From Comamonadaceae bacterium UBA4962 (GTDB taxonomy: Bacteria > Pseudomonadota > Gammaproteobacteria > Burkholderiales > Burkholderiaceae_C), in NCBI GenBank assembly GCA_002397315.1, contig DHAE01000018.1, positions 1 through 64,000 of the forward strand: DNA of 64,000 bases. The letters are read 5' to 3'. Positions 36,180 to 44,636 of the stretch are shown one piece after another. Made by a program: the position numbers and the translations under genes. A model generated the notes under the pieces. It saw only the letters and a list, made by a program, of their open reading frames with translations. It ran no database searches and was not told where the DNA came from. The number at the start of each line of letters is the position of its first letter. The first letter of the stretch is position 1.

Positions 36180-37028
36180 TCAAGGCGCCGCGGAGGCTCG
36201 CGGCAGGCCCGGGCCTGCCTGCGGTGGGACCTCAGGCTTCGGCTGCGCCGGCCGGTGCCGCGGGTCCAGCGGGCAGCGCCCGCAGTAGCCGTCGCCGGGC
36301 AGCAGGTGGTAGAGGCAGCACTCGCGGTGCAGCGGCACGTCGCCCCAGCCACCGTCCGCGCGTGCGATGCGGACGTGGCGCGGCGCGCGGTACAGCGGGT
36401 TGGCGCGCGGCGGCTGCGATGCCCAGTGCGGGGAATGGAGCAATTGCGCGGCGTCGTGCGCGGTGCGCGGCTGCCGCGGCGCGAGCGCCGCCGCCTGCTC
36501 CAGCACTGCTTCCAGATGGCGCGCGGCATTGCTCCAGGGCACCTTGGCGGGCAGCCGCGTGTGGCGCTCCATCGCAGCGAAGAGCGGCGCGCAATGCTCC
36601 ATCACCAGCGGCCCGTAGCGCGCCGCCGTGCCGGCCTCCGGCATCGCCTGTCCCAGGCCGCGCAGATGGAAGTCCCGCACCAGGCCCTGGTCGTCGAAAC
36701 GTATCCACAGGTCCTGCAGCGCCACGGGGAACACGTGCCCCAGCACGCTCGCGGCCGCGGCCACGGGGGGCACCAGCGCGGCGAGGTAGCGCAGCGTCCA
36801 GGTCGATGCCAGCGGGCGCAGATCCCGCCGCGCGCCCGCGTCCAGCTGCCACACGCGGCTGCCGTAGCGGTGCAGCAGGTCGCCGAGCGTGCCGGCATCG
36901 CACAGGGCGGTCGCCGGCAGCGCATCGGCGGGCGGCGGGCCGCTGCACTGCAGGCGCTCGCCGAAGGGCGCGAGTTCGCCCTGGAACAGGGGCTCCAGCA
37001 GGGGAATCACGAGGGCGCCTCCAGGCAT
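36180..37028 (-). CDS. FhuF-like ferric siderophore reductase
   Basis: A 282-residue protein whose C-terminus carries the FhuF [2Fe-2S] motif Cys237-Cys238-x10-Cys249-x2-Cys252 (CCLYHLLPGDGYCGRC). Upstream segments such as RDLRPLASTWTLRYLAALVPP and LWIRFDDQGLVRDFHLRGLGQ fit the ferric iron reductase family. Role: reduces iron in the imported ferric siderophore in the cytoplasm so it is released. ATG 37028 is preferred over ATG 37067 because the ECF-type promoter at 37081-37108 would start transcription near 37074, leaving 37067 almost no leader. It is the first gene of the minus-strand export/uptake and tailoring operon. Confidence 0.85.
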   Translation of the reverse strand: MPGGALVIPLLEPLFQGELAPFGERLQCSGPPPADALPATALCDAGTLGDLLHRYGSRVWQLDAGARRDLRPLASTWTLRYLAALVPPVAAAASVLGHVFPVALQDLWIRFDDQGLVRDFHLRGLGQAMPEAGTAARYGPLVMEHCAPLFAAMERHTRLPAKVPWSNAARHLEAVLEQAAALAPRQPRTAHDAAQLLHSPHWASQPPRANPLYRAPRHVRIARADGGWGDVPLHRECCLYHLLPGDGYCGRCPLDPRHRPAQPKPEVPPQAGPGLPRASAAP

Positions 37029-37080
37029 GCGGAGGGCGCCGATGGGGGCAAGGGTGCATGAGCGCATGGGGGCATGCCTG

Positions 37081-37108
37081 CAAGACGGTCCTGCGCCGCG
37101 CATGTTCA
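37081..37108 (-). promoter_or_regulatory. ECF-sigma promoter for the fhuF-formyl/acetyltransferase operon
   Basis: On the minus strand TGAACA (37108-37103), 15 nt, CGTCTTG (37087-37081). Its boxes are identical to those of the mbtH promoter, and it is divergent from the exporter promoter 40 nt away. Confidence 0.7.
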
Positions 37109-37147
37109 CGCCGCGCTGCCTGCTCAGTGCCCGCGCCAAGCCGGCCG

Positions 37148-37176
37148 TGAACATTCCGGCCGCCGTTTGCGTCTTG
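37148..37176 (+). promoter_or_regulatory. ECF-sigma promoter for the exporter-monooxygenase-PPTase operon
   Basis: TGAACA (37148-37153), 16 nt, CGTCTTG (37170-37176). It would start transcription near 37183, about 125 nt before the exporter ATG. The 280-nt gap 37029-37307 holds only this divergent promoter pair as far as I can see. Confidence 0.7.
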
Positions 37177-37307
37177 CATGCAGCGGCCCCGGAGGCCCGC
37201 CGTACCGGGCTGCCTGCCATGGCCCGTGCGCAGGGCCGCCGTGGCGCCGATCCGTTTCCCCCGTTTCCTTCGCCAGCCCGTCACCGGGCAGAAAAGAGAT
37301 TGCGTGC

Positions 37308-39011
37308 ATGACCTCCACCCCCGCACCGACCGGCCGAGCCTCTGAGGTGGCGCACCTGCTGCGGCCGTTCCTTCCCTGGATCGCGCTCTCCACCGTCTGC
37401 GGCCTCGCCTCCGGCGCCGCCACGGTGCTGCTGCTGCGCACCGTGAACGACACGCTGAACCAGGAGGCCGGCCTGTCCGGCGGGCTGCTCTGGACCTTCG
37501 TCGCGCTCTGCGTGGCGGCGCTGGGCGGGCGCCTGGTCTCCGACGTCTCCACCAACTTCGTGGGCCAGCGGCTGGTGGCGCAGGTGCGCATCAGCCTGGC
37601 GCGCAAGATCCTCTCGGCCCCGATCGACGCCCTGGAGCGCTACCGCACGCACCGCCTCATGCCCGTGCTCTCGCAGGACGTGGACATGATCAGCGACGCC
37701 GCCTTCGTGCTGTCCTCCGCGCTGATCGGCTCGGCCATCGCCTTGGGCTGCCTTGCCTATCTGGCCTGGCTGTCACCCGCGCTGTTCGCACTCGTGCTGG
37801 TGGCGCTGGTGGTGGGCGCCACGCTGCAGATCGCCGCTCAGACCCGTGCCGAGAAGGGTTTCTGGAAAGCGCGCGAGCACGAGGACCGGTTGCACAAGGC
37901 CTACCGCGCCATCAGCGAAGGCGCCAAGGAGCTGCGCATGCACCGCGAGCGCCGCAACCGCATGCTGGGCGAGCAGGTGGAGCGCATCGTGGCGCAGATC
38001 CGCGACGTGAACGGCCGCGCCATCAACACCTACGTCATCGCCGCGGCCTTCGGCGCGGCACTGTTCTTCCTCATCATCGCGCTCATCATGGGCTGGGCCG
38101 CGTTCCGTCCCACCGAGCCGGCCGTGCTGAGCGGCTTCGTGCTGGTGCTGCTGTTCCTCAAGGGCCCGATCGACCAGATCGCCATGACGCTGCCGCACGT
38201 CGGCCGCGCCAAGGTGGCCTTCCTGCGCATCGCCGACCTGTCCGCGCGATTCGCCACACCCGAGCCGCACCTGCACCAGGACCGCCCCGCGCCGGCGCCC
38301 GTGCTGCACGAAGGCATCGCCCTGCAGGGCGTGCGCTACGCCTTCGACGCACCGGCCGACGGCGGCGCGCCGTTCGTGCTCGGCCCCATCGACCTGGAAC
38401 TGCGCCGCGGCGAGATGGTCTTCATCGTCGGCGACAACGGCTCGGGCAAGACCACGCTCATCAAGCTGCTGCTGGGCCTCTATGCGCCCCACGAGGGCGA
38501 GGTGCTGATCGACGGCGTGCCCGTCACCGCCGAGTCGCGCGACGACTACCGCCAGCTCTTCACCACCGTGCTCTCGGACTTCTACCTCTTCGAAGATCTG
38601 GCCGGCGCCGGCCCGGCCGGAGAGGGCGGGGCGGGCATGTCCGCGCTGCCCGAGGCCGCGCGCCCCTACCTGGAGCGCCTGGAAATCGCGCACAAGGTGA
38701 GCATCCAGGACGGCGCCTTCAGCACCGTGGACCTGTCCACCGGCCAGCGCAAGCGCCTGGCGCTGGTGCACGCCTACCTCGAAGGCCGTCCCGTGATGGT
38801 GTTCGACGAATGGGCCGCCGACCAGGACCCGGCCTTCCGCCACCTCTTCTACACCGAACTGCTGCCCGAACTGCGCGCCAGGGGGCACCTGCTGGTCGTC
38901 ATCTCGCACGACGACCGCTACTTCCACCTGGCCGACCGCGTGGTCCACATGCGCGCCGGCCGGATCGCCGAGACCCATGTGCGCGCGGACCGCGAAGCCC
39001 TCGCCGCCTGA
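37308..39011 (+). CDS. PvdE/SyrD-type cyclic peptide ABC exporter
   Basis: A 567-residue half-transporter. The N-terminal membrane domain has about six helices (WIALSTVCGLASGAATVLLL, then AIALGCLAYLAWLSPALFALVLVALVVG, then AAAFGAALFFLIIALIMGWAAF). The nucleotide-binding domain has Walker A GDNGSGKTT (Lys381), an atypical signature LSTGQRKRL and Walker B VMVFDEWAADQDP, all as in PvdE. Such exporters move siderophores or their precursors from cytoplasm to periplasm. AAAAGAGA lies 8 nt before ATG 37308. It heads an operon with the monooxygenase (40-nt gap) and PPTase genes, behind an ECF-type promoter. Confidence 0.93.
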   Translation: MTSTPAPTGRASEVAHLLRPFLPWIALSTVCGLASGAATVLLLRTVNDTLNQEAGLSGGLLWTFVALCVAALGGRLVSDVSTNFVGQRLVAQVRISLARKILSAPIDALERYRTHRLMPVLSQDVDMISDAAFVLSSALIGSAIALGCLAYLAWLSPALFALVLVALVVGATLQIAAQTRAEKGFWKAREHEDRLHKAYRAISEGAKELRMHRERRNRMLGEQVERIVAQIRDVNGRAINTYVIAAAFGAALFFLIIALIMGWAAFRPTEPAVLSGFVLVLLFLKGPIDQIAMTLPHVGRAKVAFLRIADLSARFATPEPHLHQDRPAPAPVLHEGIALQGVRYAFDAPADGGAPFVLGPIDLELRRGEMVFIVGDNGSGKTTLIKLLLGLYAPHEGEVLIDGVPVTAESRDDYRQLFTTVLSDFYLFEDLAGAGPAGEGGAGMSALPEAARPYLERLEIAHKVSIQDGAFSTVDLSTGQRKRLALVHAYLEGRPVMVFDEWAADQDPAFRHLFYTELLPELRARGHLLVVISHDDRYFHLADRVVHMRAGRIAETHVRADREALAA

Positions 39012-39051
39012 CGCCACGGCCGTTCCTTTTTCCACCAGGAGTTGTCATCCC

Positions 39052-40419
39052 ATGCAGCACACCCATGACCTGATCGGCATCGGCTTCGGGCCGTCCAACG
39101 TGGCGCTCGCCATCGCGCTCCAAGAGCACCGCGGCGCGCACGCCCGCGCGCCCCAGGCGTTCTTCATCGAACGCCAGCCGGCCTTCGCCTGGCATCCGCA
39201 CATGCTGCTCGGCCAGTCGCACATGCAGATCTCCTTCCTCAAGGACCTCGCCACGCTGCGCAACCCGCAGAGCCGCTTCACCTTCCTGAACTACCTGCAC
39301 GAGCAGGGCCGCCTGCCGGACTTCATCAACTTGAAGAGCTTCTACCCGAGCCGCCACGAGTTCAACGACTACCTGGGCTGGGCGGCCCGCCAGTTCGACG
39401 GCTGCTGCGCCTACGGCGAAGAGGTGTTCGAGGTGCTGCCCGAGCCGGGCCCCGGCGGCACCGTGGAGCGGCTGCGGGTGCGCTCGCGCAACGCGGCCGG
39501 CCGCGTGCAGGAGCGGCTGGCGCGCCACCTGATCGTCGGCGTGGGCGGCACCGCGCGCATCCCCGAGGTGTTCCGCGGGCTGCAGGGCGAGCCGCGCGTC
39601 TTCCATTCGAGCACCTACCTGCGCGACATCGCGCGCCAGGGCGACGCGCGCAGCATCGCGATCATCGGCGCGGGCCAGAGCGCGGCGGAAATCTTCATGG
39701 ACCTGCAGGGCCGCGCCCACGCGCCCGAGGTGGACTGGGTGATGCGTGCGCGCGCCATCCGCCCGGCGGACGACAGCCCCTTCGTCAACGAGATCTTCAA
39801 CGCCGAATACACCGACTACATGTTCGGCCGCTCCGGTACCGAACGCGAGGCCCTGCTGCGCGAATACGCCCACACCAACTACGCCGTGGCCGATCTGGAA
39901 CTGATCCAGCAGGTCTTCAAGGTGTTCTACGAGCAGCGCGTGGCGGGCGGCCGGCGCCTGCGCATGCTGCGCCAGCACGAAGTGCGCGCCGCGCGCGCCG
40001 ACGACTCGGGCGTGTTCTTCACGCTGTTCGACTGCGAACGCGGCGAGGAGCAGACCGTGCGGTACGACGCCGCCGTGCTCGCCACCGGCTACGAGCGCGC
40101 CGCGCACCGCGACGTGCTCGCGCCCCTGGCCGAATACCTGGGTGATTTCACCGTCGACCGCGACTACCGGGTGCGCACCGCGCCGCACTTCAAGCCCGCG
40201 ATCTTCCTGCAGGGCGCCTGCGAATCCAGCCACGGCCTGAGCGACACCCTGCTGTCTGTCACCGCCGTGCGCACCGGCGAGATCCGGGAGGCGCTCGCCG
40301 CGGTGCTGCCGCCGGCCCACGAACCCCTGCGCACGCGCGGCGTGCCGGGCCACGGCCATGCGCCCGAAACGGCGGTCCGCCAAGACGCCGAGGAGGCCGC
40401 CCAGCTGCGCGTGGCCTGA
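39052..40419 (+). CDS. L-ornithine N5-monooxygenase (PvdA/SidA family)
   Basis: A 455-residue flavoprotein N-hydroxylase. The FAD-binding motif GIGFGPSN is at about 9-16, the substrate region HMQISFLKDLATLRNPQSRFTFLNYL follows, the NADPH motif IIGAGQSAAEIF is at about 204, and the C-terminal LATGYER motif of N-hydroxylating monooxygenases is present. Reaction: ornithine + NADPH + O2 to N5-hydroxyornithine, the first step of hydroxamate formation, which feeds the formyl- and acetyltransferases. AGGAG ends 10 nt before ATG 39052. The length matches PvdA. Confidence 0.95.
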   Translation: MQHTHDLIGIGFGPSNVALAIALQEHRGAHARAPQAFFIERQPAFAWHPHMLLGQSHMQISFLKDLATLRNPQSRFTFLNYLHEQGRLPDFINLKSFYPSRHEFNDYLGWAARQFDGCCAYGEEVFEVLPEPGPGGTVERLRVRSRNAAGRVQERLARHLIVGVGGTARIPEVFRGLQGEPRVFHSSTYLRDIARQGDARSIAIIGAGQSAAEIFMDLQGRAHAPEVDWVMRARAIRPADDSPFVNEIFNAEYTDYMFGRSGTEREALLREYAHTNYAVADLELIQQVFKVFYEQRVAGGRRLRMLRQHEVRAARADDSGVFFTLFDCERGEEQTVRYDAAVLATGYERAAHRDVLAPLAEYLGDFTVDRDYRVRTAPHFKPAIFLQGACESSHGLSDTLLSVTAVRTGEIREALAAVLPPAHEPLRTRGVPGHGHAPETAVRQDAEEAAQLRVA

Positions 40420-40426
40420 GCCGGGC

Positions 40427-41236
40427 ATGGCGGACCACGGCCCGGTTCCGTTGCGCCTCGCGCCCCTGCCGCCCGGCGTGCCCGGCGGCATCCAGGTCTG
40501 GCACCTCCCGCTGTGCCTGGAACGTCCCCCGCCCGACCGCGACTGGGCGCTGCTATCGCCCGCGGAAGTGGAGCGTGCCGCACGACTGCGCCAGCCGGCC
40601 GACCGCGTGCGCGCCGTCTGCACGCGGGCGGCCCTGCGCCGGTTGCTGGCGGAGCGGCTCGGTAGGGCGGCATCGCAAGTGCCTCTGGGCACGGGGCTGC
40701 ATGGGCGGCCACGGCTGGAGGCCGATACCGAAGTGGGAGGGCAGGGGCAAGAGCCGGGATCAGGGAGCGCCCGGTGCCGGACGGAAGGCCCCCTGCCTGA
40801 TTTCAACGTCTCGCATTCCGGGGCCTGCGCGCTCATCGCCCTGGCGGGGGGTGGCCTGTCGGTGGGCGTGGACGTGGAGCGCTGCGATGCCTTCGGCGCG
40901 CATGGCCTGGCAGACCCTGCGGCGCTCGAATCGCTGGTGTTCTCCGCCCGCGAGCGAGCCGCGCCACTGGCCGCTCGGCCGGATTTCCCCACCGTCTGGA
41001 CCGTGAAGGAAGCGGTCCTCAAATGCCTGGGGCTCGGCGTGGCCGAGCACCTGCCGCACGTCTGCGTTGAGAGGCGTGAGGCCGGTGGGGCGCGGGGCAG
41101 CGTCGCGAGCGGCGTCGAGGTGGTACTGGAAGGGCCGCTGCCGGGCTCGGCCGTATGGGCCTGCGTGCTCGCAGCGCCACCCGGCTACGCCGCCGCCCTG
41201 GCCTGGGCTGGAGCGGGCGCCGGCACTCCTCGCTGA
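40427..41236 (+). CDS. Sfp-type phosphopantetheinyl transferase
   Basis: A 269-residue PPTase. The core motifs are the N-terminal Arg-rich region RAVCTRAALRRLLAE, FNVSHSG, the Mg-binding VGVDVERCD (Asp149) and WTVKEAVLKCLG (Lys194). It transfers 4'-phosphopantetheine from CoA to the conserved serines of the ACP and PCP domains of this locus. An insert of about 25 residues (EVGGQGQEPGSGSARCRTE) before FNVSHSG is unusual and low-complexity. It starts 8 nt after the monooxygenase stop, so it is co-transcribed, and it closes the siderophore locus. Confidence 0.92.
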   Translation: MADHGPVPLRLAPLPPGVPGGIQVWHLPLCLERPPPDRDWALLSPAEVERAARLRQPADRVRAVCTRAALRRLLAERLGRAASQVPLGTGLHGRPRLEADTEVGGQGQEPGSGSARCRTEGPLPDFNVSHSGACALIALAGGGLSVGVDVERCDAFGAHGLADPAALESLVFSARERAAPLAARPDFPTVWTVKEAVLKCLGLGVAEHLPHVCVERREAGGARGSVASGVEVVLEGPLPGSAVWACVLAAPPGYAAALAWAGAGAGTPR

Positions 41237-41408
41237 CCAGGCACACCGTTTGCCGGATTCCGGACAGGAGCCTCCCACTCCGGGCCCGCCGGCCGCGACA
41301 GCGGGCTTCGCAGAAGTCCCGCCCACCCGGCAGGACGGCCTGCACGCCACCGTGCCCGCCGTGCCGGAGAAGGGAGGCGCATCGGCAAATTTGCAGCAAG
41401 GAGCGACC

Positions 41409-41651
41409 ATGCCCGCCACGAATTCCCGCACCCCCTGGCCTTTCCCGACGGCCGACGCCCATCCCTCACCCGCGCCTGGCGCCAGCAAGGGCAGCGCAAC
41501 CTCTGGACTGCAGGTGCAGGCCGTCGAGGAAGACACGCTGGACAGCGCCGTCGAGGAAACCTTCCCTGCAAGCGACCCCATCTCCGTCGTCAGCACCAAG
41601 ACCGTCTCTGCCGAGGAGGGGCCGGCGGACGACCCGAAGGCGAAACGTTGA
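41409..41651 (+). CDS. Small protein with ETFPASDP motif, function unknown
   Basis: An 80-residue acidic protein with AAGGAG 5 nt before ATG 41409. The N-terminal 45 residues are Pro/Ser/Thr-rich and probably disordered. The C-terminal half contains DTLDSAVEETFPASDPISV, a motif I recognise as recurring in many short uncharacterised proteobacterial proteins. No membrane segment, signal peptide or catalytic motif is visible. It stands between the PPTase gene and a membrane-protein gene on the same strand; whether it belongs to the siderophore transcript is unclear (172-nt gap). Confidence 0.7.
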   Translation: MPATNSRTPWPFPTADAHPSPAPGASKGSATSGLQVQAVEEDTLDSAVEETFPASDPISVVSTKTVSAEEGPADDPKAKR

Positions 41652-41754
41652 GACCCATCCCGACGCAGACGCAGACACAGGCACCCACACAGACGTCGGC
41701 ACCGGCACTGGCACCGGCGATCGCCATGCGGCCCGGCCCGGCCGCGCGGATCCG

Positions 41755-42330
41755 ATGAGCCCGCAACAACCCGCGGCCCTGCTGCCCTTCGGCATCCTGC
41801 TGGCGCTGTGGATCGCCGCCGGCACGGTGGACTGGTGGTGCCACCGGCGCACCCGCATCGAAGCGACCCCCAAGGGCCTCATGGAATCGGCCTTTCACTG
41901 GGCGCTGTTCCTGCAGATGGGCGCCGCCGTCCTCGCGGCCCTGCTGTTCGAGCCCACGGCCGGGCTCGTGGCGTTCCTGCTGGCGATGTGGCTGCTGCAC
42001 GAGGCCGCCACGTGGCTGGAACTGCGCATGGTCGCGCCCGTGCGCACCATCACCCCGCTGGAACAGATGGTTCACAGCTTCATGGAGATCCTGCCGCTGG
42101 CGGGCATCCTGTTGCTCTGCCAGCCGGAGTTGGAGTCCTGGCTTTCCACCCTGGACGACGCGGAGCGCACACTCGACTGGCGCTGGATTCCCCGGGAGGC
42201 GTTGCCGCCGGCACCCGTGCTCGCAGGCTATGCGCTGGCGATCGCGGTGTGCAATGCTCTGCTGCTGGCGGAGGAAAGCTGGCGGTGCTGGCGCCACGCC
42301 CCGCGCCGGGGCGCGCAGCCTGCCACCTGA
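41755..42330 (+). CDS. Integral membrane protein, function unknown
   Basis: A 191-residue hydrophobic protein with about five membrane helices (around residues 8-27, 45-65, 68-88, 106-122 and 156-175). Charged or aromatic connections include VDWWCHRRTRIEATPKGLMES and HEAATWLELRMVAP. I do not recognise the family with certainty. The start at 41755 follows a stretch of short CA/GC-rich repeats (41655-41730) that would otherwise encode low-complexity Asp/Thr/Gly sequence. It is convergent with trpS, 36 nt from its stop. No link to siderophore export can be shown. Confidence 0.75.
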   Translation: MSPQQPAALLPFGILLALWIAAGTVDWWCHRRTRIEATPKGLMESAFHWALFLQMGAAVLAALLFEPTAGLVAFLLAMWLLHEAATWLELRMVAPVRTITPLEQMVHSFMEILPLAGILLLCQPELESWLSTLDDAERTLDWRWIPREALPPAPVLAGYALAIAVCNALLLAEESWRCWRHAPRRGAQPAT

Positions 42331-42366
42331 CGGCGAGGGGGGGCCGCCGCCGCTTCGTGCGCCGCC

Positions 42367-43698
42367 TCAGTCCTGTGCGGCGGCCGCCTGCACCAGCGCC
42401 TGCAGCGCCGCCTCCACATCGGTGGCCTCCACGCCCTCCACCGGCGCCAGCTGCCCCGCCAGCGCAGCGAGTGCCGCTTCCGGTTCCTTCTGCAGCCGCG
42501 CAATGGCCTGGCCCGCGTCGCGCGGGGCGTCGAAGCCGGTGCTCTGCAGCAGCAGGCGCCCGTCGGCCGCGACGAGCTTGAAGTAGAACTTGCCGTCCGC
42601 CTCGCGGTACTGCTTGAAGGAGGGCAGGGCGGCACCCTTGCCGCTGCCGGCCGCACGCGCCGTGGAGGGCGACGCTGCAGCCACCGCCCCACCGCGCAGG
42701 CTGCGCAGGCCCACGGCGCTGCGCAGTTCGCGCAGGAAGGGGGTGGTCAGCGAGCGGGCACGTTGCGCGCCTGCGAGCAGCGTGTCCTCGATGCGGCCCG
42801 GGTCGGCGATCAGCGCCTCGTAGCGCTCGCGCATCGGCGCGATCACGCCGTCCACGCGCTCGAACAGGATCTGCTTGGCATCGCCCCAGGCGATGCCCTG
42901 TTCGAACTGCCGGCGCAGGGCCTGCGCTTCCGCTTCGGTGGCGAAGGCCTGGTAGATCTGGAACAGCGCCGAGCCCTCGGTTTCCTTCGGCTCGCCCGGC
43001 GCGCGCGAATCGGTCTGGATGCCGTTGATCAGCCGGCGCAGTTGCTCGCGCGGCGTGAAGAGCGGGATCGTGTTGTCGTAGCTCTTGCTCATCTTGCGGC
43101 CGTCCAACCCGGGCAGCGTGGCCACGTGCTCGTCGATCGCGGCCTCGGGCGCCACGAAGTGCTCGCCGTAGAGGTGGTTGAAGCTCGCGGCGATGTCGCG
43201 CGCCATCTCGATGTGCTGCACCTGGTCGCGGCCCACCGGCACCTTGTGCGCCTTGAAGGCCAGGATGTCGGCGGCCATGAGCACCGGGTACATGAAGAGA
43301 CCCGCGGTCACGCCGTCGTCCAGCTCGCGGCCGGCGGCCTCGTTCTTGTCCTGCGACGCCTTGTAGGCATGGGCGCGGTTGAGCAGCCCCTTGCCCGTCA
43401 CGCACGACAGCAGCCAGTTCAGCTCGGGAATCTCGGGGATGTCGGACTGGCGGTAGAACGTGACGTGTTCCGGGTCCAGGCCCGCCGCCAGCCAGCTCGC
43501 GGCGATCTCCAGCGTGGAGCGCTGGATGCGCGCGGGGTCTTCGCACTTGATCAGCGCGTGGTAGTCCGCCAGGAAGTAGAAGCTCTGCACGCCGGGCCGC
43601 AGGCTGGCCGCCACCGAGGGGCGGATCGAGCCGACGAAATTGCCCAGGTGGGGCGTGCCCGTGGTCGTGATGCCGGTGAGAAAGCGCGTGGTGCTCAT
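42367..43698 (-). CDS. trpS: Tryptophan-tRNA ligase with C-terminal YegP-like extension
   Basis: A 443-residue class I aminoacyl-tRNA synthetase. The HIGH-like motif is in ITTTGTPHLGN at about 10-20, KMSKS lies near 202, and the tryptophan-pocket region includes MYPVLMAADILAF. Usual TrpS proteins are about 330-350 residues. Here a Gly/Ala/Ser linker (about 335-358) leads to an extra segment, FKQYREADGKFYFKLVAADG, then LLLQSTGF, which resembles the DUF1508/YegP fold repeat. The extension is in frame with no sign of error. Charging of tRNA-Trp is certain; the role of the tail is unknown. It lies downstream of the M50 protease gene on the same strand. Confidence 0.95.
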   Translation of the reverse strand: MSTTRFLTGITTTGTPHLGNFVGSIRPSVAASLRPGVQSFYFLADYHALIKCEDPARIQRSTLEIAASWLAAGLDPEHVTFYRQSDIPEIPELNWLLSCVTGKGLLNRAHAYKASQDKNEAAGRELDDGVTAGLFMYPVLMAADILAFKAHKVPVGRDQVQHIEMARDIAASFNHLYGEHFVAPEAAIDEHVATLPGLDGRKMSKSYDNTIPLFTPREQLRRLINGIQTDSRAPGEPKETEGSALFQIYQAFATEAEAQALRRQFEQGIAWGDAKQILFERVDGVIAPMRERYEALIADPGRIEDTLLAGAQRARSLTTPFLRELRSAVGLRSLRGGAVAAASPSTARAAGSGKGAALPSFKQYREADGKFYFKLVAADGRLLLQSTGFDAPRDAGQAIARLQKEPEAALAALAGQLAPVEGVEATDVEAALQALVQAAAAQD

Positions 43699-43795
43699 GG
43701 TGGGTAAGCGGCCCGAAGGCCCTGAGAAACGAGGGAAGAAAAACGGAAGGGACGGCGGCCTCCGCGGGCCGCCGCGCTGCCCGGGCGTTGCCGGG

Positions 43796-44464
43796 TCAGC
43801 CCAGCAGGGCGGTGAGCGGCGTGATCAGCAGGTTGATCAGCGAGTAGCCCAGCGACATCAGCGGCCGCAGCCACACCGTGCCCACGATGCCCGCGACCAC
43901 GAGCGCCAGCACGATGAAGAACCCATAGGGCTCGATGCGCGAGAGCCACTGCGCCTGCCGCCACGGCAGCACGCCCATGAGGATGCGGCCGCCGTCCAGC
44001 GGCGGCAGCGGAAACAGGTTGAAGGCCCACATCACGAGGTTCACCAGCACGCCGGCGCGCGCCATGTCGATGAAGAAGCGCTCGTCCACGCCGGAGCCCA
44101 CGAGCGCCACCAGCAGCACCGCCCAGAAGATCGCCTGCAGGAAGTTGGAGGCCGGGCCGGCGAGCGCCACCCAGATCATGTCCCGCTTCGGATTGCGCAG
44201 GTGCCCGAAGTTCACCGGCACCGGCTTCGCATAGCCGAAGAGGAAGGCGCCCGAGGTGGCGAAGTACAGCAGCAGCGGCATCAGGATCGTGCCGACCGGG
44301 TCGATGTGCCGCAGCGGATTGAGCGTGATGCGGCCCATCATCAGCGCGGTGTTGTCCCCGAAGTGGCGCGCGGCATAGCCGTGGGCGGCTTCGTGCACGG
44401 TGATGGCGAACAGCACCGGCAGGGCGTAGATCAGTACGGTTTGGATGAGGTTGGAGAAGTCCAC
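43796..44464 (-). CDS. Site-2 protease-family (M50) membrane metalloprotease
   Basis: A 222-residue membrane protein with the zinc motif HEAAHG (HExxH) in the first helix region (LFAITVHEAAHGYAARHFGD) and the third ligand in NLFPLPPLDGGR. GPASNFLQA is also typical. It belongs to the short YwhC/Rip3-like M50 group without a PDZ domain. It probably cleaves transmembrane substrates; the target is unknown. It is divergent from the chemoreceptor gene at 44637 and followed on its own strand by trpS, a neighbour pair I recall from related genomes. Confidence 0.9.
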   Translation of the reverse strand: MDFSNLIQTVLIYALPVLFAITVHEAAHGYAARHFGDNTALMMGRITLNPLRHIDPVGTILMPLLLYFATSGAFLFGYAKPVPVNFGHLRNPKRDMIWVALAGPASNFLQAIFWAVLLVALVGSGVDERFFIDMARAGVLVNLVMWAFNLFPLPPLDGGRILMGVLPWRQAQWLSRIEPYGFFIVLALVVAGIVGTVWLRPLMSLGYSLINLLITPLTALLG

Positions 44465-44636
44465 CGGCGCATTGTCTCAGAGGCCGTGTTGTCCGCCCCC
44501 GACGCGGCAGGGGAACCCCTGGGGCCGCGGGGCGTACGCACGCAGTAGGATGGGTCAAATGTTGCTGAATGCAACTGGCGGGCGGCTTTCCGGCGATCCG
44601 CGGCATGGCATGGCGCACCGGCGCAGGAGACAAACA

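Noticed and set aside
3886..41236. Horizontal-transfer island with mobile genes
   Set aside because: No integrase, transposase, tRNA boundary or IS within or at the edges; base composition looks like the flanks.
41652..41754. Coding extension of the membrane protein upstream of 41755
   Set aside because: It would encode low-complexity Asp/Thr/Gly sequence from short DNA repeats; ATG 41755 starts directly before the first membrane helix.
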